This document shows, in pieces, positions 51,940 to 64,000 of a stretch of 64,000 bases of DNA (its first letter is position 1; each line of letters opens with the position of its first letter). The notes under the pieces are model-generated. The model ran no database searches. It was given only the letters and a program-made list of their open reading frames with translations, and was not told the DNA's origin. Source of the stretch: Labia minor. Lineage: Eukaryota; Arthropoda; Insecta; Dermaptera; Spongiphoridae. The stretch spans positions 74,760,053 through 74,824,052 of the forward strand of contig OY720344.1 of the NCBI GenBank assembly GCA_963082975.1. The letters run 5' to 3'. The position numbers and the translations under genes are program-made.

Positions 51940-52265
51940 TTAAAGAACTCACGTGATATTGAACGTCAGTGGTTGGTGTGCGAGTAAGTGACGTGTCCCT
52001 GGGGATGTTGGTTTGGTGTCTAGAATTGCCCCTGCACCTCCATTCCACGCACCTTGACTTGAAAGGGCGCTCGCCCGATGCAGCGTCTCAATCTCTCGTC
52101 GTCAATGCCCAACTGAAATGAGTTGTTACATATTACTGGTTATCTTATCAAGCTGATTAAGTGCTCTTGATATCTATCTATGCTCAACGGGAGTTGGGTG
52201 GGGACGGGAGAGAACATTGTCAGCAACGAGTTCTCCTCTCTCAAGGACAAGTAGACGAAAATTGT
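51940..52265. promoter_or_regulatory. GC-rich island, possible exon or promoter
   Basis: A 325-base block of balanced composition in AT-rich surroundings, without repeat similarity elsewhere in the window. It includes a CACGTG-like 'tcacgtga', a 'gagtaagtga' splice-donor-like site on the plus strand and the minus-strand exon-like segment listed separately. Probably conserved host sequence. Confidence 0.4.
52053..52112 (-). CDS. Candidate 60-bp internal coding exon
   Basis: The minus strand reads CTCATTTCAG|TTGGGC at 52112 and GTCAAG|GTGCGT at 52053, plausible acceptor and donor. The 60 bases between are open in phase 0 and encode LGIDDERLRRC plus IGRAPFQVK, which is charge-rich and unlike the AT-driven peptides around it. 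The parent gene is not recognised and no partner exon is visible within the window. It may be chance. Confidence 0.3.
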
Positions 52266-54830
52266 AAGGGAAAAATATTTATTTATTTATTTCCTTTTCT
52301 AACGGATTAAAAAAAAAACTCATGTTTGTTTATATCATATTATTACAAATATTGACATAATTTCGACGATATAAAATTGTATTTATACTCAAAAATAAAC
52401 TAACTTCATTCATTAAAATATTACGTCTGAATATACTTCTATTATCCATATAAATATTTATACTCAATTAATTAATAGATATTATATGTTATCATATTTA
52501 CACATTTTATTATCCACGGAAATTTATAAAATTTTATGTTCAAAGCAAATATATCGAAAAAATTATTATATAAATATAATTTCATAATTTGTATACTTAA
52601 ATAAAAATGTTTAAAAACTGATGGCAAAACTCTAATATTTATAAAATAAAGATGTTTGATATATTATTAATATTATATTAAATTAATTATTATCAGATAG
52701 ATAAGTTTTTTTTATATATTTTAATATAAACACATAAAATATTAATATTTAGAAATTTTACTTGAAAATACTGAAAAATATATATTAAAAATTATAATCT
52801 AAAATTCACAACTTTTAAAAAATAATAAATGTTTCACAAGTTAATAAAAATTAATTTTTAGTTAAGTTTAATAATAATAAAATATATTTATTTAAATAAA
52901 TAAAATTATTTGATAGGTGTTTGAAATTAAAAATCATTAAATTAGAAAAAAAAATGAGGTATTGGTGAAATATTGATTGAGGTTAAAAAGAGGGGTTGTT
53001 AAAAATAATTTAGAAATTCATTCTTTATTACTAATTTATAAAAGAAAAGTAAACATATAAATAATTTAGGTAGTTCAAGGGTGTAGTGTGATGATGAATA
53101 TTATTCCTCTTTGGAATTCTATTTAAATTTTTAATTTATGATATTCCAACATTTTATATTTTTAAGTGATTTATCTAATTTATAAATATATTTTTCTAAA
53201 TCATTAATAATATTTCATTATCTGTACATTAAAATCATATTCGTTTCGTAGACTGATGAGCTATTAATCATTTTTAGAGGTTATATAAATTTAAAATGGA
53301 ATAAAGTAGGAAATATAGTCCAATGTTTAAATCTTATCGGCAATAGAATTATTAAAAGTAATTGTATGATTTTTATCCAATTTAACTTTACAGCATATTA
53401 ATGAACTTTTATTAATTTTATAATGAAAATTAAGTCAAACGAAACGATATTCTTAATTTAATCAAAGCAAAATATAGCATTTATTTCGTTATTAATTCAT
53501 TTTTTCAATTTTTTTTTATTTTATATATTAATTTTATCAATAATAATAAAAAATATATATTATATATTATATAAAATTCATAAAAAAGAATAGTTTTATT
53601 TTAATTGGAATTAGAGAAGCAAAATCATCCGATTGTTCGTTTCCTTTATTTTATATCTTAAACAATCATTATTCATTCATTTATTCGATATTCACTGATT
53701 TAACAAAAAAAGAAGGAAAATAAAAAAAAAAAACTAATATTCACAATTATATTTTTAAATAAAAAAAAAACAGTAATTTTTTGCATACTTACACAACTAT
53801 TACTGATGAATTAACAAAATAGGAAACAATATAAAATAAAAATTAATAAAAATTCTGCTGTCATATTTTATTTTTAATTTAGCTTATAAATACATATAAT
53901 AATTGATGTTATATTTAAAATAAGATAATTATCTGATCTATAATGAAATAGTTTAAATAGGTAGAAGATTTTTTAATAAAGGTATTAACCTCATAACTAA
54001 AAACATTAGTCTTCTTTTATTTAATTTCAGTATGAATAATTCTCTATTTAATTTATTAAGTTTATAAAAATTATAAAATATGTTTATACTCATTACTTTA
54101 TAGAATATAATTAAGGTCGAAACAATTAAATTTTATTTAATGTACTAGTCGTTTAGATAGTTAGAAAATTACATTTTATTTTGTTTTTTTCTTTTCTTTC
54201 TAAATAGACCATTTAATGTCTTGATAATTTTCAAAATTAATAAAAAATTATTAAAACTTATATAGATTTTTAGGATTTTTTTATTTCAAATTTATCAAAC
54301 GTCCTGAAGTACAATTTATATATTCCTATAGGATATAAAAAAGTTTAATTTTTATAGGTTATTATTAGAACTTTTTATAGAAATAAGTTTTTCATTAATC
54401 AACACAAATCACAATTTACTAGATAATTATGAAAGATATAAAACTCTCTTACAATCGTAGACATGTATTAAATTGAAAAATTAAAAAGAGTAATATGTTA
54501 ATCATTTTATTAGTAATTGAATGAATGGGTCAGGATAGGGATGGTGGGAGCAATGTAGTTACTTCGGCTTGAATCTTTTGAGTTCATAATCACCGTGAAA
54601 ATAGATAAATAATTAAAAATAAAAAACTTTTAATTTTTATTTAATTCTCCTTAATATTATATATTTATTTAACAACAGCATACGTTTACGTTTAATTTAT
54701 TTAGCCCTCCGATTTAGTATATCGATCATTATACTTAAATAAATAAATGTATAATTTATAAAAAAATTTAATTATTTAGATTATTTCGTATTTAATACAA
54801 ATTATTTAATGAAATCAAATAACGCAGTAA
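52266..54830. other. AT-rich interval, nothing recognised
   Basis: No ORF, repeat pair or RNA gene I can support. Confidence 0.5.
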
Positions 54831-54995
54831 CGCACAGCCTTAGGTGGGCCCCTCCGCCCTTAATCCCTTTCTTTCCATTGTGAGTGTCATTCAATTAATT
54901 TTGTCCATTACATGCCGTTGAGTTGTCGTTTATAGGCCCATCCGGCAAGGGGCAAGAAGTGGAATTTGTAGGATGCACTCAACATAATCATATCG
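54831..54995. other. Small GC-richer island
   Basis: 'ttaggtgggcccctccgccc' to 'gcccatccggcaagg' stands out from the background. No open frame, no match elsewhere in the window. Possibly a conserved non-coding element. 54996-55591 is AT-rich. Confidence 0.3.
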
Positions 54996-55599
54996 ATTTG
55001 ATAAACAGACGGTCTAAAATAATGCATTCAGTAATTTTATATGATAACATGTACCTAACATCTAGTATATTTTATTATATCAATTTAATTTAAACAAAAT
55101 CTCTTTTACCTTTTCTTATACATTTTATCCAACATAAAGCTATTTTAATATTTTTTTATAGATATGTAGGAATTATAATTCAAATAATTATAATCTTAAG
55201 ATTTGATCTTATCAAACACAATACTATACATATATAGATTAGAATTACTTTTGATGGCCAGTAGTGTGATCCCGGACTTATCTAGTCTATTAAACATATC
55301 AACTATTAAAATGAAACAAGGAAATAGTAAAAACAATTCTCTACTCTTAAATTATTATAAAATAATTTTATTATATACATTCTAACTAAGTTTACATACT
55401 ATATTTAATCTGATTTAATCAACTAACTAAACAATCTATAATTATTATTATTAAAATTCTGTATAATTATAAAAAATTCTTTACTTTTAAAAAAATAAAA
55501 TGTTAAAAAAATAAGATAGCATTAATTATAAAAATTATTAAAGGAAGGAATGAAATAAAAAAATAAAAGAACTATTATGAAAAAAATTATTGATTAGGA

Positions 55600-56487
55600 C
55601 AGTGATTCTCAACCTTTTTTTTTTACCGCGGCACACTTTTAACGGTTTAAAAATTTGGCGGCACATAAAGAATTAGCTGGAGTGTCTCCACTCGACTATC
55701 TCGCAATTTGAATTGGATTAATTAACACATATATTATATTTAAATTAAATTTAAATAATTATAAATTATAAATAATAAATAATAAATATTAAACCAGCGC
55801 ATGTTTGGCTTTTTGTTGATGGCACCACGTCAAGTGTTGGCGCGTGAGATTTGCAGTGTTAAAAATTTAATTCTGGTAATTTCAGCGAATCAATCAAGCT
55901 GAAATTCTATATATAGCAGTTTTATACAATTATTAATCATGTGAAAAATTATCAAACATATATCTTTATTTTTACGGTCACTTTAGAGGAAAAAAAATCA
56001 AAACGTTGTAGGTAATGACCCTCTTCCGGTTGAGCTACATTTCTCAAAAGTTGATAGAAAACTATGAATTTTGAATAATGTCCATGTACCAAATTTCATC
56101 ATTCTAGCTCAAACCGTTTTTGCGTAATCTTGCCTGTATACACACACACACACACACACACAGACATTTTTCTCAACCTTAGTGAAAATGATTCAGGAAC
56201 CTTCAAAACGTATAAAAACATCAAAATCTCAACATCGAAAATTTTCGTGATCGCAATACTATCTCTGGCGAGATAGTAAAAAGATAAGTGTAAAAGTTTA
56301 TCATATTAAAAAAAAGTGTTTTTTTTTTGTAGAACCAAATTGAAAAAATTTAGAAAAATGTCGGAAATGTTTAAGAGCCTCTTTACATTTGTAATAATTT
56401 GGCGGCACATTTTGATAATCTCGCGGCACACTTTTGAAAATCTTGCGGCACACAAAAGTGCCGCGGCACAGTGGTTGAGAATTACTG
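55600..56487. mobile_element. hAT-type element carrying a HINE-B insertion
   Basis: Ends CAGTGATTCTCAACC and GGTTGAGAATTACTG; flanks GATTAGGA / GATTAAGA (7 of 8). Repeated 'gcggcaca' motifs occupy both arms. The HINE-B at 55675-56278 is inserted within it, leaving a host hAT of about 280 bases. Confidence 0.85.
55675..56278 (-). repeat. HINE-B, full-length copy inside a hAT
   Basis: Reading the minus strand: TACTATCTCGCCAGAGATAG, a hairpin (ACTATCTC-gcca-GAGATAGT), at the 5' end. Then a (TG)n run about 56143-56162, and at the 3' end GCGAGATAGT followed by GGAGACACTCCAG. The first ten bases and the 3' GCGAGATAGT form an asymmetric inverted repeat. Best-preserved single copy of the family. Confidence 0.8.
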
Positions 56488-56495
56488 GATTAAGA

Positions 56496-58556
56496 CTATG
56501 ACAAAATTAATTCATTGAACCAAGTGAAATTGCTATGAATAATAAAACTATCTGCTTAAAGAAAATAATAGTTTAAGGTTATACAGAATCCAAAAAAAAA
56601 AGAAATACAATTATATATAAAATAACATACATATACACGTGTATAATAGTATAATGAAATAAATAGAACCAGTTAAATATATTTGATAGCATGGTTGCTG
56701 AAATATTATAGTTTAAATATATTTATATCCATTTGCTAAGTATGCTCATTTTAAATGTATTTAAAAAAATGTTTTAAGAATTAAAATAGTAAAATAATTT
56801 AAAAAATCTGTTGAAAATAAAAAAATAACGTTTTTAGTTTTAAAAGGTTAAAAAACAAAATTTATAATTTATATTTGACTAAGGTGTAAAAAATATTATT
56901 TATTACAGAGTACTTTCAAAACCATTAATAAAAAGAAACCAATTATAGTATAAAAATAATTGAAAAAAAGAGTTAGTGTTTACTAGCAAGGTTAGGTTGT
57001 AAGTTCAAGGATAGGTGGCGGGAACACACACACATGTCACCAGGAAAACCACTTTTTTGGAATCAGAAGACCTGAAACGTGGAGTTATGTGAAAAAACGC
57101 ATGTCGGAAATGGATCGTGAATATAGATAGTTTAAACTAATAAACAGATAATACGTATATGAATGATTATGATTATCTAATTAAGAACTTTGTATTCAAC
57201 TCAAAGTTAAATTTTTCTGCTGAGATAATCGTTATCCAAAACACGTAAATATAACTTTGTTTAATAATTGGAGATACATAGAAATTATATTTGACTAAAA
57301 TTATATATTCTATATTTATATATATAAGTTCTGTTTATTTTTATAATTTTCATATATTTTATTAATTTAATTAATAAATATTTATATAACAATATTTTGT
57401 ACTTCTCCTTTTTTGAGTAGATTTTTGTCTTTTGCACAATTTTATTATTATAATTTAAGCAGATACATAACCATAATTTGTTTTTAAATTTTATTATTAA
57501 CAAATATACAATTATTGAAAATATCCCCATTTAAAATTTGAAATTAAATTTTTTAAATAATTTAAAAAAAAAAAAATGAATATTTTAATTGGAGCTTCAA
57601 TTCAAGTCTTTAGAAGTTTGCTAATGAAAAGTAAGAAAATATTTTTATAAAATTTAAAGTAAAAAAATATTTTTATAAAATTTCGTCCTTTCATTCTTCT
57701 TATCTACTAGAAGTTTTTTTGTACCCATTTATTTGTTTTCTTCTCTCTCTCTTTCTTACTTTTTAGATAATCCTTTATAGATCATTTTTAGATAGAGATG
57801 TTTATAATAACACAAAATCTATTCTTAAAGTACGAGAGAGTTGAATGTCCTCGCTCATTAAACAAATAAATAAAAAAAAGGATTTAAAATAAACTTTAAT
57901 CTAGTTTACAAGTATCCTATTCAATCAATGATATTTAATACGTCGATACGGAATGAAAGAATAAAAAAAAATGGATTAAATTGCTGACAGTTTTAAAAGT
58001 ATTCATTCCAATGTTAATTAATAAAGTAATTGAAACTGTTCATTGGAATGAAATTATAATAAATAACCGAGAAATTTGAATATTTATTACATATTTTACA
58101 GCAGATGAAAAATTTATTCAATTAATGTAACTTAATTAAAAGAATTTGTCTTGAAAAAAAAATACAAAAAATTTTAAAAAATGGTATCTTAAGATCATAA
58201 TTATTTCAGGTTTTTCTAAATTAAATATAGAATGTTGAATTATATTAATTATTTTAATGTTTTTAACTATGGATGAAATCCTGATCGATACTTTATCTTT
58301 ATACACATTTGGATCTTATCTCGTGTATTTTTAAGAAAATCCTAAAACTTGTTAGCTTCATTCGCGAACACTAAGAAACAACTAAACGCCGCACTTGAAT
58401 AAAACTTCCCAACGCCATCCTCATTGAAAAATACATTAAAAACAAAAATCTCAAAACGTTGTCATAATTTTCTCAAACACTCATATTCAAATTTAATCTC
58501 AAAAAATGAACAAATTTATTCATTATTTTGTAATAATAATTGATTTTTATAATTCA
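56496..58556. other. AT-rich interval
   Basis: No supported feature. About 56990-57120 is slightly GC-richer with a CA run. ORF 57285-57530 is lysine/isoleucine-rich and AT-driven. Confidence 0.5.
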
Positions 58557-58568
58557 TAATCGTAATTT

Positions 58569-58844
58569 CTTCTTCTTCTTAAGGTGCCGTCTAGTTTGGC
58601 TATCATCATGACTAGGATAGCCTTAGAAGCTGCCCAGCCATGATAATTTTTCTTGGGAATGTTAATGCGGTGGTTTCCCGTTGCCTTCCGCATGTATAGA
58701 ACCAGGAACTGACAGTTCCTGGATCCGGAGGCAGCTGATGTTAAATTGAATTTTATTAGAAAAATTTATTCTTAGTTGGAATCGAACGCCGACTTCTTGT
58801 GTAGAAAATTGTTATGCTACACTCTCGGCTAGCTGCCTCGTCGT
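58569..58844 (-). mobile_element. tRNA-derived SINE with 12-bp TSD
   Basis: Flanked by TAATCGTAATTT (58557-58568, 58845-58856). On the minus strand the head has an A-box-like TAGCCGAGAGT and a B-box-like GTTCGATTCC about 45 bases apart (RNA polymerase III promoter). It then has a central block with GGAAGGCAACGGGAAACCAC, and an (AAG)n tail. Length 276 bases. The self-complementary 'aggaactgtcagttcct' lies near 58705-58722. Partner LINE not identified. Confidence 0.88.
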
Positions 58845-59145
58845 TAATCGTAATTTAATAGAATTAATTAAATGAATTTGTTAGTAACAAAGTAGTTGGA
58901 CAGAAATAGACAAATTTAGTTTATTAAAAATTAAGATCATTTGTAACTGATAAGCTCTCGGCTTCTAATTAATTATACAATCATCAATAAATAATAAAAA
59001 ATGAATTAGTATTAATAATTATAATTATAATGAAAATTTCTTCTAGCTTATAGAAGAATTGTAACCGTTCATACTTTAAAATATTCAGTAGATCAGGAAC
59101 ATTTTAACAATTTTAAATTAATGTTTTTTACTATCTCGTCAGAGA

Positions 59146-60356
59146 TGGTATTGCGAATTTACAATGTCGAGATTTTGATGTTTTTATACGTTTTGAAGGT
59201 TCCTGGGTCATTTTCACTAAGGCTGAGAAAAATCTCTCTTTGTGTATGTATGTGTGTATGTAGACAAGATTACTCAAAAACGGTTTGAGAATGAAATTTG
59301 ATGCGGGCATTATTCAAAATTCGTAGTTTTCTATCAACATTTGAGAAATGTAACTGATCCGGAAGTGGGTCACACACATTATCTAACACGTTTTCATTTT
59401 TTTACCCTAAACTCACAGTAAAAATAAGTTGACCTGTGGCCAGGTCCGAACCGACCGACGGTTTGAAATAAATTAATTTCCAGCTACAGAAACAATTTCA
59501 AATAATTTTCATATATCTATTAATGTAATAAAAAACAGATATGGATACATAAATAATAAATATAAACATTTTTAATTTTATTTTATTTATAATATATATG
59601 CAAGACCAGGCTGTGACGTCATGAATGGCTGGATGACGTCATATAATTTTAAATCAAGAAAAAACTAATAAATATGATTTTTCTCGAGGATAAAACCAAT
59701 ATAAAGTGTATGATTCGTGGTGATATATAAAAAAATCTCCTTTGGTGTGAAAATAACCCTTTCCTTCCTATCGTCGATCGCTAATACTACCACTTCCGGT
59801 TTCCGGAATTGCACCAAAAGTTGATCAATTCATCCCACTGATGCATTAAGTAAATATACCAAATTTCATCAAAATCGGTTGAGCCGTTCAGGCTGTACAC
59901 ATCTATACGGACGGACAGACGGACGGACAGACGGACGGACAGACGGACGGACAGACATCATGCTAAAAATACTTTTTTCTGTTTAGAAAATGCATGATTC
60001 GTGGAGATATGTAAAAATCTCCACATGTGAAATTTGGTGTGAAAACAATACCTCCCTTACTATCGTCGGTCGGTAATAAAGATATATATTTGATAGTTTT
60101 TCAGATGATTAAAAATTGTTTAAAACTGTTATATATAAAATTTCACCTTGATTGAATCGCTTAAAGTACCAGAATTAATTTTTACCATTGCAATTCACGC
60201 GCCAGCACGTGACGTGGTGTCATCAACAAAGAGCCAAACACGCGCTGGTTTAATAAATATTATTAATTAATTAAATTTAAGTTAAATATTTTATATGTTA
60301 ATTAATCCAATTCAAATTTGAGAAATAGTCGAGTGGAGACTCTCCAGTTTTTTTTA
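59146..60356 (+). repeat. HINE-B copy interrupted by HINE-A
   Basis: Starts TACTATCTCGTCAGAGATGG and ends TGGAGACTCTCCAG. The body is split between 59423 and 60076 by a full HINE-A. Its 3' two thirds are part of the segmental duplication shared with 1183-1616. Confidence 0.8.
59424..60075 (-). repeat. HINE-A, full-length copy with known empty site
   Basis: 652 bases from ATAAGTTGACC to GTCGGTCGGTA (plus strand). The undisturbed site survives at 1344/1345, giving exact boundaries: insertion at A|A on plus (T|T on minus) without target duplication. The 'gacggacagacggacg' minisatellite at 59908-59957 is longer here than in other copies. Confidence 0.92.
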
Positions 60357-60732
60357 ATTGTCAGATGAGTATGGATTTGATAAAAAAATATCAGTTCAAA
60401 GTCTCCTTTTCTTCCTCATCTATGTGTCACCCATTACGATAAATTTAATCGTCTATTTATATGAATATATTAAATATATGTAAACTCATGCATATGAATG
60501 AATAGTAAATATACTATTTTACATTTTCAAACAAATCATAAATATGATTTCATATTTTATAAAATAAATTTTAATTTTCTTTATTAATAATATTTATATA
60601 TATAAATATACTATATATTATTAGTATATAGTATATAAATTAGGTTAGCGGTGATTAACACTATACTAAATATGGATATTTGAATTAGATATTAATCGAT
60701 TGATAAATATTCAAAGTTCAGTTTATTTCAAA

Positions 60733-61205
60733 CTAGCTGCTCCGAGCGCCTTCGGCGCTCTACACACCTAGACGCGCGGGGGCTCCGCCCCCTGTACCCC
60801 GATTGATACATAATATTTGGTTGAAAGTGTGTATGTAAAAGATTTTCAACCATTTTGTATCAATCATTTTATTTATTTGTTTTCTTGTAAAATATATTTT
60901 AATTTAATCAGTAAATTAATTATATATTATTATTGTATACTATCATCTAGTAATATAATAAGCTAGCTGGTCCCATCTCTCCCATGTCTCATCCTTTATT
61001 GTCCAACCACCGCGTCCTTGGTCTTCCACCGGATGTTTCCCAATCGGTTTCTCCCAAATATTTTTCGCCGATCTTTCTAGCCTCTCCCATTTCAGCCACG
61101 TCCCCTTCCCATCCCATTATAAAATCACTTTTGTATTCAAAAGGTCATGAAACGCGAAGATATGCAAAAAAATTTAAATTCTGACGAATGTGCAGACAAA
61201 AACCT
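60733..61205 (-). mobile_element. Short Helitron carrying a LINE fragment (duplicate)
   Basis: Same structure as 2012-2490: GC hairpins and CTAG (60733-60736) at the minus-strand 3' end, LINE-derived tail in the middle, Helitron 5' phrase near 61195. One substitution noticed (61079). Confidence 0.7.
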
Positions 61206-61622
61206 TTTTTTACACGCTTTTATTTAGTTTTAACCCGTGTCCTGTCGTCAAATCTTCCAAAGTGAATTTGACCCACATCCCAATGTTTGAATGAGCTGAA
61301 ATTTCGCATACATATGTAACTCCGATGACAATGCAATATTCTGATTCATCCCAGGTTATTATTATCAGATATTATTTTTATCATTTAGTAATTACATATT
61401 ACATAATATTGAAAAATAGTAATTATGTACATATTGCATAATATTGAAAAATATGTATGGGAAATAAGGGCTGTTGTTAGGGTTTTCCCGGCAATTATTC
61501 GATTTTTTCTCGCCGTAAAAACCATCCTTGGACTTCAAAGAACATTTTAAAAAAAGAATTGTCAAAATTGGTCCAGGCGTTATTAAGTTATGCGGTTACC
61601 AACACATTTTGCGATTCATTTT

Positions 61623-62235
61623 TACCGACCGACGATAGCAAGGGAGGTATTGTTTCACACCAAATTTCAGATGTGGAGATTTTTACATATCTTCACGAAT
61701 CATGCATTTTCTTAACAGAAAAAAGTATTTTTAGCATGATGTCTGTCTGTCCGTCCGTCCGTATAGATGTGTACAGCCTGAACGGCTCAACCGATTTTGA
61801 TGAAATTTGGTATATTTACTTAATGCATCAGTGGGATGAATTGATCAACTTTTGGTGCAATTCCGGAAACCGGAAGTGGTAGTATTAGCGATCGACGATA
61901 GGAAGGAAAGGGTTATTTTCACACCAAAGGAGATTTTTTTATATATCACCACGAATCATGCACTTTGTATTGGTTTTATCCTCGAGAAAAATCATATTTA
62001 TTAGTTTTTTCTTGATTTAAAATTATATGACGTCATCCAGCCATTCATGACGTCACAGCCTGTTCTTACATATATATTATAAATAAAATAAAATTAAAAA
62101 TATTTATGTTATATCCATATCTGTTTTTTATTACATTAATAGATATATTAAAATTATTTGAAATTGTTTCTGTAGCTGGAAATTAATTTACTTCAAACCG
62201 TCGGTCGGTTCGGACCTGGCCACAGGTCAACTTAT
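61623..62235 (+). repeat. HINE-A, full-length copy
   Basis: TACCGACCGACG at 61623 to CAGGTCAACTTAT at 62235, both at T|T. The 3' end shows CGTCGGTCGGT, then hairpin GACCTG-gcca-CAGGTC, then AACTTAT: an asymmetric inverted repeat plus 3' stem-loop. Confidence 0.88.
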
Positions 62236-62875
62236 TATTTATAAGAGAGACAAGAGAGATAAGTAAAATATTATCTTGTATAATTTTCTTTTAAGTTTTC
62301 TATAAGGATTAATAATATTTAAATTACTTATTTATAAATTCATGATTAATGTTTGATTTAATTTAAGAAATGCATATATTTTTATTTAAAAGATAATACG
62401 AAATCATCGATCAAATTCCGAAGAGCGAAAATAATATGATGAATTGAAAAAAATGTGAGATTATATATTTCACTTATAAGACGACCATCTATATCTGGCA
62501 AAAACAATGATGCTTAAGTCTTTCGAAATTGTATGTTTCAGACATTTTAAATGGTTAGATTATTTAAATATCTCCGAAATAACGCAAGTATAAGCCACGT
62601 GTTTAAAGAAAATGGAATATTTTACAAGATTTTTCAATGAACTTAAATTATTATAAAAAAAAGATGATTATGAATTTTTTCAAAACAATTTTATTTAATA
62701 AAACATCGTGGAATTAAAGTTTACCTGAAATATTTTACACGTAATTTCAAATAAGCCTTGTAAAGGCTTTAATCATATTTATAAGTTGTAAAGTCTTTTT
62801 TGAAACACATTGTATATAAATAAATAGGGACATTTTAGCTTCTATAAATATATCTAAAAAAATAAAACAAACCAG
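62236..62875. other. AT-rich interval, nothing recognised
   Basis: No ORF or terminal repeats supported. Confidence 0.5.
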
Positions 62876-63175
62876 TGTAGGTAAAGTACCACTTCCGGTT
62901 AACCGATTTTGACGAAATTTTGATAGAAATCTACAAACTGTGAATAATATCGGTGTACCAAATTTCGAAGTCCTAGCTTGTGATTAGTTTCTGAGTAAAT
63001 TTGCTCACAGACAAACATTACATACATCCATACATCCATACATCCATACATACACACACAGACATAATTCGAAAAATGGTATTTTTCGACTCACGGAGGT
63101 CTAAAACTTCAAGATCTATCGAAATCTCGAAGTCGAAATTTTCCAATACTTATACGAAGTATGCGGGAAAGTAAA
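62876..63175 (-). repeat. Third HINE-like repeat (HINE-C), 5' part
   Basis: On the minus strand it starts ACTTTCCCGCATACTTCG after a T run, then has an ATG/TATG microsatellite (about 63025-63060) and 'aaccggaagtgg'. This is the layout of HINE-A and HINE-B with different sequence. The 3' end was not located. Confidence 0.5.
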
Positions 63176-63335
63176 AAAACAATATACATTGTGGTTCGGA
63201 AAAATGTTGTTATGTTGGTACTCATATGTTTCTCATATGTTGACATTATCAGCCATTTTGAATTAGTAGTTTGTTTTGGCAACTGAAAAAGTTACTCACG
63301 TTTTTGTGTGTTCTTCGACTTTTTAATTTAAAAAA

Positions 63336-63590
63336 ATGGATGAAAAAAACTATATTAAATTTTGCGTTAAAAATGGAATAAAGTGCTCCAAAGCACTTAA
63401 AATGTTGACTATGGCATTCGGCGAGTTTTGTCTCAAAAAAATGTTTATAAAGGCTTTACAGAAGGCCGAGAAAAGCACGCCAAGTTCGATCAAATATGAA
63501 GGTTTTGCTAAACAACACCGTAATCATGCCTCAACCACCGTATTCACAAGATTTTGCTCCCTGTGACTTTTTCCTATTCTTTTATAAACA
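63336..63590 (+). pseudogene. mariner transposase relic, internally deleted
   Basis: Begins MDEKNYIKFCVKNG then IKCSKALKMLTMAFGE, the first helix-turn-helix of a mariner transposase. A shifted frame continues SQKNVYKGFTEGREK (63427-63475). It then jumps to NTVIMPQPPYSQDFAPCDFF (about 63508-63570, another frame), the region holding the third catalytic Asp of the DD34D triad. The intervening two thirds, with the first two Asp, is missing. Confidence 0.82.
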
Positions 63591-63599
63591 TATGTAATT

Positions 63600-63904
63600 A
63601 AATTCATTTTTTGAACTTTGATTAATTAATTTTTATCTTATTATATTTCAGTTAATTTATTATTAAATAGGAAAACTACAATACATAGGTATGAGTATAT
63701 AAAAAATAGATTTTTCTAAAAATTAATACTTATTTCAAAAGAAAAAAATACATTTTTCTTTTATTTGTTAAATTAAGAAATAAAATGGAATTAAGTCATC
63801 TTGAAATTAAAAGCATTTCCTAGTTTTTGTGTTCTATAAAAAGGCGGAAATTTTTATACTGGGTGCCTTTTATTAAATACCAATAAAATGATTAACAAAT
63901 ATGA

Positions 63905-63935
<31 letters not shown>

Positions 63936-64000
63936 TTCGATTTTTTTTTTAAATAAAATTTCAGTTAGAAATGCGGCTATTTTTAAACAAACCAGTCCAT
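63600..64000. other. AT-rich end of window
   Basis: May include the mariner 3' end ('ggcggaaatttttatactgg' near 63844), but no matching left TIR was found. (TA)n at 63906-63931. Confidence 0.4.

Larger units (their letters stand above)
59261..62070. repeat. Segmental duplication, distal copy
   Basis: Direct duplicate of 1183-3348 with one added 652-base HINE-A. Unlike the proximal copy, its right end continues into an intact HINE-A 3' half, and its left end continues into an intact HINE-B 5' end, so this copy better represents the original sequence. Confidence 0.85.

Overview
This window is AT-rich, intron-bearing animal DNA, almost certainly from an insect (possibly a hemipteran; the order is a guess from repeat style). 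It has no operons, ribosome binding sites, CRISPR array or prokaryotic genes. One cellular gene can be read with confidence. Most of the remaining recognisable sequence is a layered record of transposable elements, many still carrying their target-site duplications (TSDs).

Host gene. On the minus strand, exons at 17750-17550 and 16826-15099 join in phase 0 into a 642-residue leucine-rich-repeat membrane protein. Its architecture (signal peptide, LRRs, LRR C-cap, acidic Ser-Gly stalk, one membrane span, 135-residue tail) matches Drosophila Windpipe, a chondroitin-sulfate proteoglycan acting in JAK/STAT and Hedgehog signalling. A 3' splice site just upstream of the start exon implies an untranslated first exon farther upstream. 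A GC-rich island at about 32590-32970 ending in a minus-strand splice donor is the best candidate, giving a first intron of about 14.8 kb loaded with transposons. A second GC-rich island (51940-52265) contains a 60-base open segment bounded by minus-strand splice signals and may be an exon of another gene.

Region by region. 1-3.6 kb: a mosaic of two Helentron-associated (HINE-like) families, a reversed Helitron and a third repeat; 1183-3348 is duplicated at 59261-62070. 3.6-13.4 kb: Helitrons ending in a GC hairpin plus CTAG, each carrying decayed non-LTR reverse-transcriptase sequence, including a head-to-tail Helitron junction at 4518/4519. 13.4-17.8 kb: the windpipe-like gene. 17.8-32.6 kb: putative intron with an internally deleted BEL/Pao LTR element (20765-24554, TSD CATAT) and three hAT elements. 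32.6-48 kb: HINEs, LINE 3' fragments, a mariner-LINE chimera, nested hATs and a long-TIR element. 48-58.5 kb: mostly featureless AT-rich DNA, two GC-richer islands, and a hAT carrying a HINE. 58.5-64 kb: a tRNA-type SINE with a 12-base TSD, the second copy of the duplicated block with an extra HINE inserted, and a mariner relic.

The strongest observations are structural. An empty/filled site pair inside the window defines the exact ends of the first HINE family (insertion between T and T, no TSD, asymmetric terminal inverted repeats, 3' hairpin). A second family is built on the same plan. Helitrons appear to have multiplied a trapped LINE fragment. Functional claims rest on motif recognition by eye; no database search was possible.
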